Assembly (NCBI GenBank): GCA_041658725.1
Contig: JBAZZQ010000012.1
Location: 1-64,000 of the forward strand
Length of the DNA: 64,000 nucleotides
From: JBAZZQ01 sp041658725
GTDB taxonomy: Bacteria; Planctomycetota; Phycisphaerae; JAAYCJ01
Direction of reading: 5' to 3'
This document shows, piece after piece, positions 61,667 to 64,000 of the stretch; within the stretch, counting starts at the first letter, position 1, and each line of letters opens with the position of its first letter. The notes beneath the pieces are model-generated. The model saw nothing but the letters and a program-made list of their open reading frames with translations. It did not search any database and was not told where the DNA came from. The translations under genes and the position numbers were made by a program.

Positions 61667-63049
61667 ATGCCGGATTATATAGCGATTGTTTTTTTAGCGG
61701 TGTCTGGGGCGTGTATCGGTAGCTTTCTCAATGTGGTGATCTATCGGTTGCCGCGTGGAGAATCCATTGTTCATCCCGGTTCGCGGTGTACGGGATGCGG
61801 TAATGCGATTCGCTGGTATGACAATATTCCCGTGGTCGGTTATCTTTTGCTTGGCGGCAAGTGCCGGTTTTGCAGGAGCGTGATCAGTCCGCGATATGGG
61901 CTGGTGGAATTAATCACCGCCGTGCTTTTCGTCGGACTGTACGACGCCTTTTACAAATCGGGCATCAACGTCTGGTTTATCTATCCACAAATGGATTGGC
62001 CGCTCTTTCTTTCCCATTTGATATTGATCGCGGTGCTGATTGTCTGCTCGGCAATGGACCTTGAATATTATCTGATCGATGTGAGGATCACGTATGTGGC
62101 GATGATCGCGGGAATACTGGCGTGGGTGTTTCTGCCGGAATTACGATTTTTGGAAACGGGGGAATTGTCGGTTTTAAAACTGAGCTTTTACGGGGGGATA
62201 TTCGGTGCGGCGGGGGGGGGGATTGTTCGGCATTTTCTGTTGACGCGAAACAGCGAATCCGAAATGCCGGAAGAAACAGAAAAGAGGCACGACCGTGAGG
62301 GAGTGAGTATTGAAGCATCACAATCAAACCTACCTGGAATTATTGCCTTAACCCTTTATGCCGCTGGGTCCGTTGGGTTGATCGCCTGGGCGATTATGGG
62401 GGGCAAACAACTCGAAGAATACAATTTTAGGGGATTGGTGTATGTGGCATGGGCTTTTTTGGCCATTGTGGCGGGCGCCATTCCCCGACGGCCAGCGGAT
62501 CAGGAAATCGTTGAGATCATCGAGCAGGAAAAATCAACCGCGAGAAAAACCGCCGGCAGGGAGTTGGTCGAATTTTTTCCGGTGGTGATTGGATTTCTCG
62601 CCGTTTTTTTGCTTTTGCGATATGTCCCTGCGGTTGGGGCCTTAGGACAAAAAGTTTACTCCTTGCAGGTTGGCCCATTTGTTCCGGTGATAGGATTATC
62701 CATTGCCCTGACCGGATTGCTGGGGGCAGCGGCGTTTGGATGGGTCGTGCGGATTGTATTTACGCTGATTTTCGGAAAAGAGGCCATGGGGGTGGGCGAT
62801 ATTTACATTCTGGCGGCCATAGGAGCGGTGGCGGGGGGGTTGGTGACGATTGTCGGATTTTTTATCGGTTCGGTTATTGGCGTTTTGGGAGTCGTTGTGT
62901 TATTATTATGGAAAACATCCCGCGCCCTTAGCTATGGACCGTGGATTGCCATAGGCACGTTGGTATGTTTATTGTTCTATAATCCGATCGTAAATTATCT
63001 TAGACCGATGGCGTCGGTGATTGAACAACTTTATTGGGGACAAAAATGA
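61667..63049 (+). CDS. Prepilin peptidase (A24) with large insertion
   Basis: 460 residues, much longer than usual. N-terminal methylase-type part (SFLNVVIYRLPRGES, then two CxxC pairs CTGC and CRFC), first catalytic Asp in SAMDLEYYLID, second in the AMGVGDIYIL GxGD motif near residue 370. It should cleave and methylate type IV prepilins or pseudopilins. Between the two Asp sites is an extra loop (about residues 195-225) containing KRHDREGV, encoded by a copy of the 24-bp repeat. Confidence 0.9.
   Translation: MPDYIAIVFLAVSGACIGSFLNVVIYRLPRGESIVHPGSRCTGCGNAIRWYDNIPVVGYLLLGGKCRFCRSVISPRYGLVELITAVLFVGLYDAFYKSGINVWFIYPQMDWPLFLSHLILIAVLIVCSAMDLEYYLIDVRITYVAMIAGILAWVFLPELRFLETGELSVLKLSFYGGIFGAAGGGIVRHFLLTRNSESEMPEETEKRHDREGVSIEASQSNLPGIIALTLYAAGSVGLIAWAIMGGKQLEEYNFRGLVYVAWAFLAIVAGAIPRRPADQEIVEIIEQEKSTARKTAGRELVEFFPVVIGFLAVFLLLRYVPAVGALGQKVYSLQVGPFVPVIGLSIALTGLLGAAAFGWVVRIVFTLIFGKEAMGVGDIYILAAIGAVAGGLVTIVGFFIGSVIGVLGVVVLLLWKTSRALSYGPWIAIGTLVCLLFYNPIVNYLRPMASVIEQLYWGQK
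62282..62305 (+). repeat. 24-bp repeat, subtype 1 (copy J), in frame
   Basis: Read KRHDREGV in the prepilin peptidase gene, in the loop between the catalytic helices. Confidence 0.95.
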
Positions 63050-63303
63050 CGATGCAAAAAATAAAAGCCTGGGTCCGATTGATCCTCACCATAGCGATTA
63101 TTCTGGCGGCGGTTTTAATCATTTTCAAGAATTGGGAGAATCAGACTAACCTATGGTTAATCTATAGTTTTAAGGATGTCCCTGTGATCCGGTTGCTCAT
63201 CGTAACATCGCTGGTGACGTTAGTTGGGTTTTGGATAGTAAAAGGCGTTTATCGTGCCTATCGAGACGTTAAGCAGACCAGTGTTATAAAAAAAGACGTT
63301 TAA
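63046..63303 (+). CDS. LapA/DUF1049-like small membrane protein
   Basis: 85 residues with two transmembrane helices (about 9-28 and 44-66), the layout of the LapA domain (VILIIFKNWENQTNLWLIYSF, VPVIRLLIVTSLVTLVGFWI). ATG overlaps the preceding stop by 4 bp, so it is in the same operon. Confidence 0.7.
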   Translation: MTMQKIKAWVRLILTIAIILAAVLIIFKNWENQTNLWLIYSFKDVPVIRLLIVTSLVTLVGFWIVKGVYRAYRDVKQTSVIKKDV

Positions 63304-63404
63304 AACATTTTAACTATTTTGTTCTGTTTCAAAATCGTAAATGGTGGTATAAAAATAGAATGATACGGGCTGGGAACCGTAGTTTTTTTATTGGAGACCA
63401 AAAC

Positions 63405-64000
63405 ATGTGGAACAAGTTATTTCTGGTAGGCGTGGTGATGTTCGGGTTGTTGCTGGCTGGCGGATGCGCAGAGAACAAAAAACAGATTGATGAACTCACT
63501 CTCAACAAGCAGGACCTGGAAGGCCAACTGCAGCAGTTGAAGGGCGAACTGGACGAAAAGCAGGCTGAGCTGACCAAGTGCCAGGATCAACTGGCTTCGC
63601 TAAGGGGCGAACGGGGACAATTGCAGCAGCAATTGGAATCGGCAAGGCGTCAACCCGCCCAGGCCCAGCTCCCCGCCGGCTGGGAAATTCACAAAGGTAT
63701 GGTCATGACGTCGCTTCCGGAAGCCGTTTTGTTTGCTCCTGGAAAGGCGCAACTCTTACGTTCGGCTCCGGCGAAACTGAATCGCGTGCTCCAGCAAATC
63801 AAGACGAATTTCCCCGGCAGGGACGTTTATATCATCGGACATACCGACAGCAATCCTATTCGCCGGACTAAAGCCCTATGGCAAGATAACCTGGATTTAT
63901 CGCTCAATCGTGCCGCGGCGGTAACCCGTTATATGATCGACCACGGTTTGAATACCAAGCAGGTGATCGCCGGTGGAGCCGGTCAGTATCGGCCTGTAAG
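63405..64000 (+). CDS. OmpA-family lipoprotein (partial)
   Basis: Starts at the ATG after TTGGAG. Lipobox LLAGGC, a coiled-coil linker of about 50 residues, then an OmpA/MotB peptidoglycan-binding domain (VYIIGHTDSN, LDLSLNRAAAVTRYMIDHG). Runs past the end of the window. Confidence 0.88.
   Translation, partial: MWNKLFLVGVVMFGLLLAGGCAENKKQIDELTLNKQDLEGQLQQLKGELDEKQAELTKCQDQLASLRGERGQLQQQLESARRQPAQAQLPAGWEIHKGMVMTSLPEAVLFAPGKAQLLRSAPAKLNRVLQQIKTNFPGRDVYIIGHTDSNPIRRTKALWQDNLDLSLNRAAAVTRYMIDHGLNTKQVIAGGAGQYRPV

Overview
The window looks like a piece of a Planctomycetota chromosome, plausibly a Phycisphaerae-type lineage. This is inferred from gene content: PEP-CTERM exported proteins, a giant BlaR1/M56 fusion next to a BlaI repressor, an McsA/McsB protein-arginine kinase pair, a GreA-domain fusion, many exported or membrane proteins of unknown function, and very dense short palindromic repeats. 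No rRNA or other phylogenetic marker is present to prove it. GC content is near 50% and genes lie on both strands in short operons. There is one intact tRNA gene, tRNA-Pro(GGG), without an encoded CCA.

Layout. 0.2-5.1 kb: exported TPR protein, CAP-domain lipoprotein, small tail-anchored protein, rsmE, acpS, metallophosphoesterase and a YlbF-like protein. 5.2-12.5 kb: RNase R, methyltransferase, SDR protein, membrane protein, CorA and a duplicated cysteine-rich protein, separated by repeat elements. 12.5-18 kb: GreA-domain fusion, mnmE and an exported protein. 18-19.2 kb: PEP-CTERM formylglycine-enzyme-like protein behind a structured leader. 19.4-23 kb: trxB with a membrane protein, then a small anchored protein with a glycosyltransferase. 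23-31 kb: two flagellin genes 4.2 kb apart in opposite orientation, enclosing mcsA-mcsB, a metallo-beta-lactamase-fold hydrolase and an orphan corrinoid protein. 31-38.6 kb: response-regulator scar, blaI and a 2112-residue M56 protein. 38.7-44 kb: a duplicated mreB 3' end, a PEP-CTERM metalloprotease, and an mreB cluster with a 56-residue membrane protein and an MreC-like coiled-coil protein. 42.8-47 kb: UPF0210 and ACT-domain genes, a broken tRNA carrying a 103-bp element, a four-helix-bundle protein and tRNA-Pro. 47-58.7 kb: isochorismatase-like hydrolase, glyS, PH-domain protein, sigma factor, apt, pgeF, queC, der, sensor kinase and carA. 58.7-64 kb: M3 peptidase, prepilin peptidase group, and an OmpA-like lipoprotein cut by the window end.

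The most unusual content is outside ordinary gene function. First, a 24-bp repeat (ten copies, two subtypes) has a constant 12-nt core and co-varying flanks. It is read in the same frame as KRHDREGV inside at least two real genes, like an in-frame protein-invading element. Second, the two PEP-CTERM genes share a homologous hairpin-plus-U-tract leader about 75-90 nt before their start codons, with a compensatory base-pair change, so it is a candidate cis-regulatory RNA. Third, the last 104 codons of mreB are duplicated next door with seven DNA differences, all silent. At least eight further palindromic repeat families are scattered through the intergenic regions, and several have supplied stop codons or C-terminal codons to neighbouring genes.

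Starts were moved from the longest open frame where a Shine-Dalgarno sequence or family alignment clearly favoured an internal codon; each case is noted.
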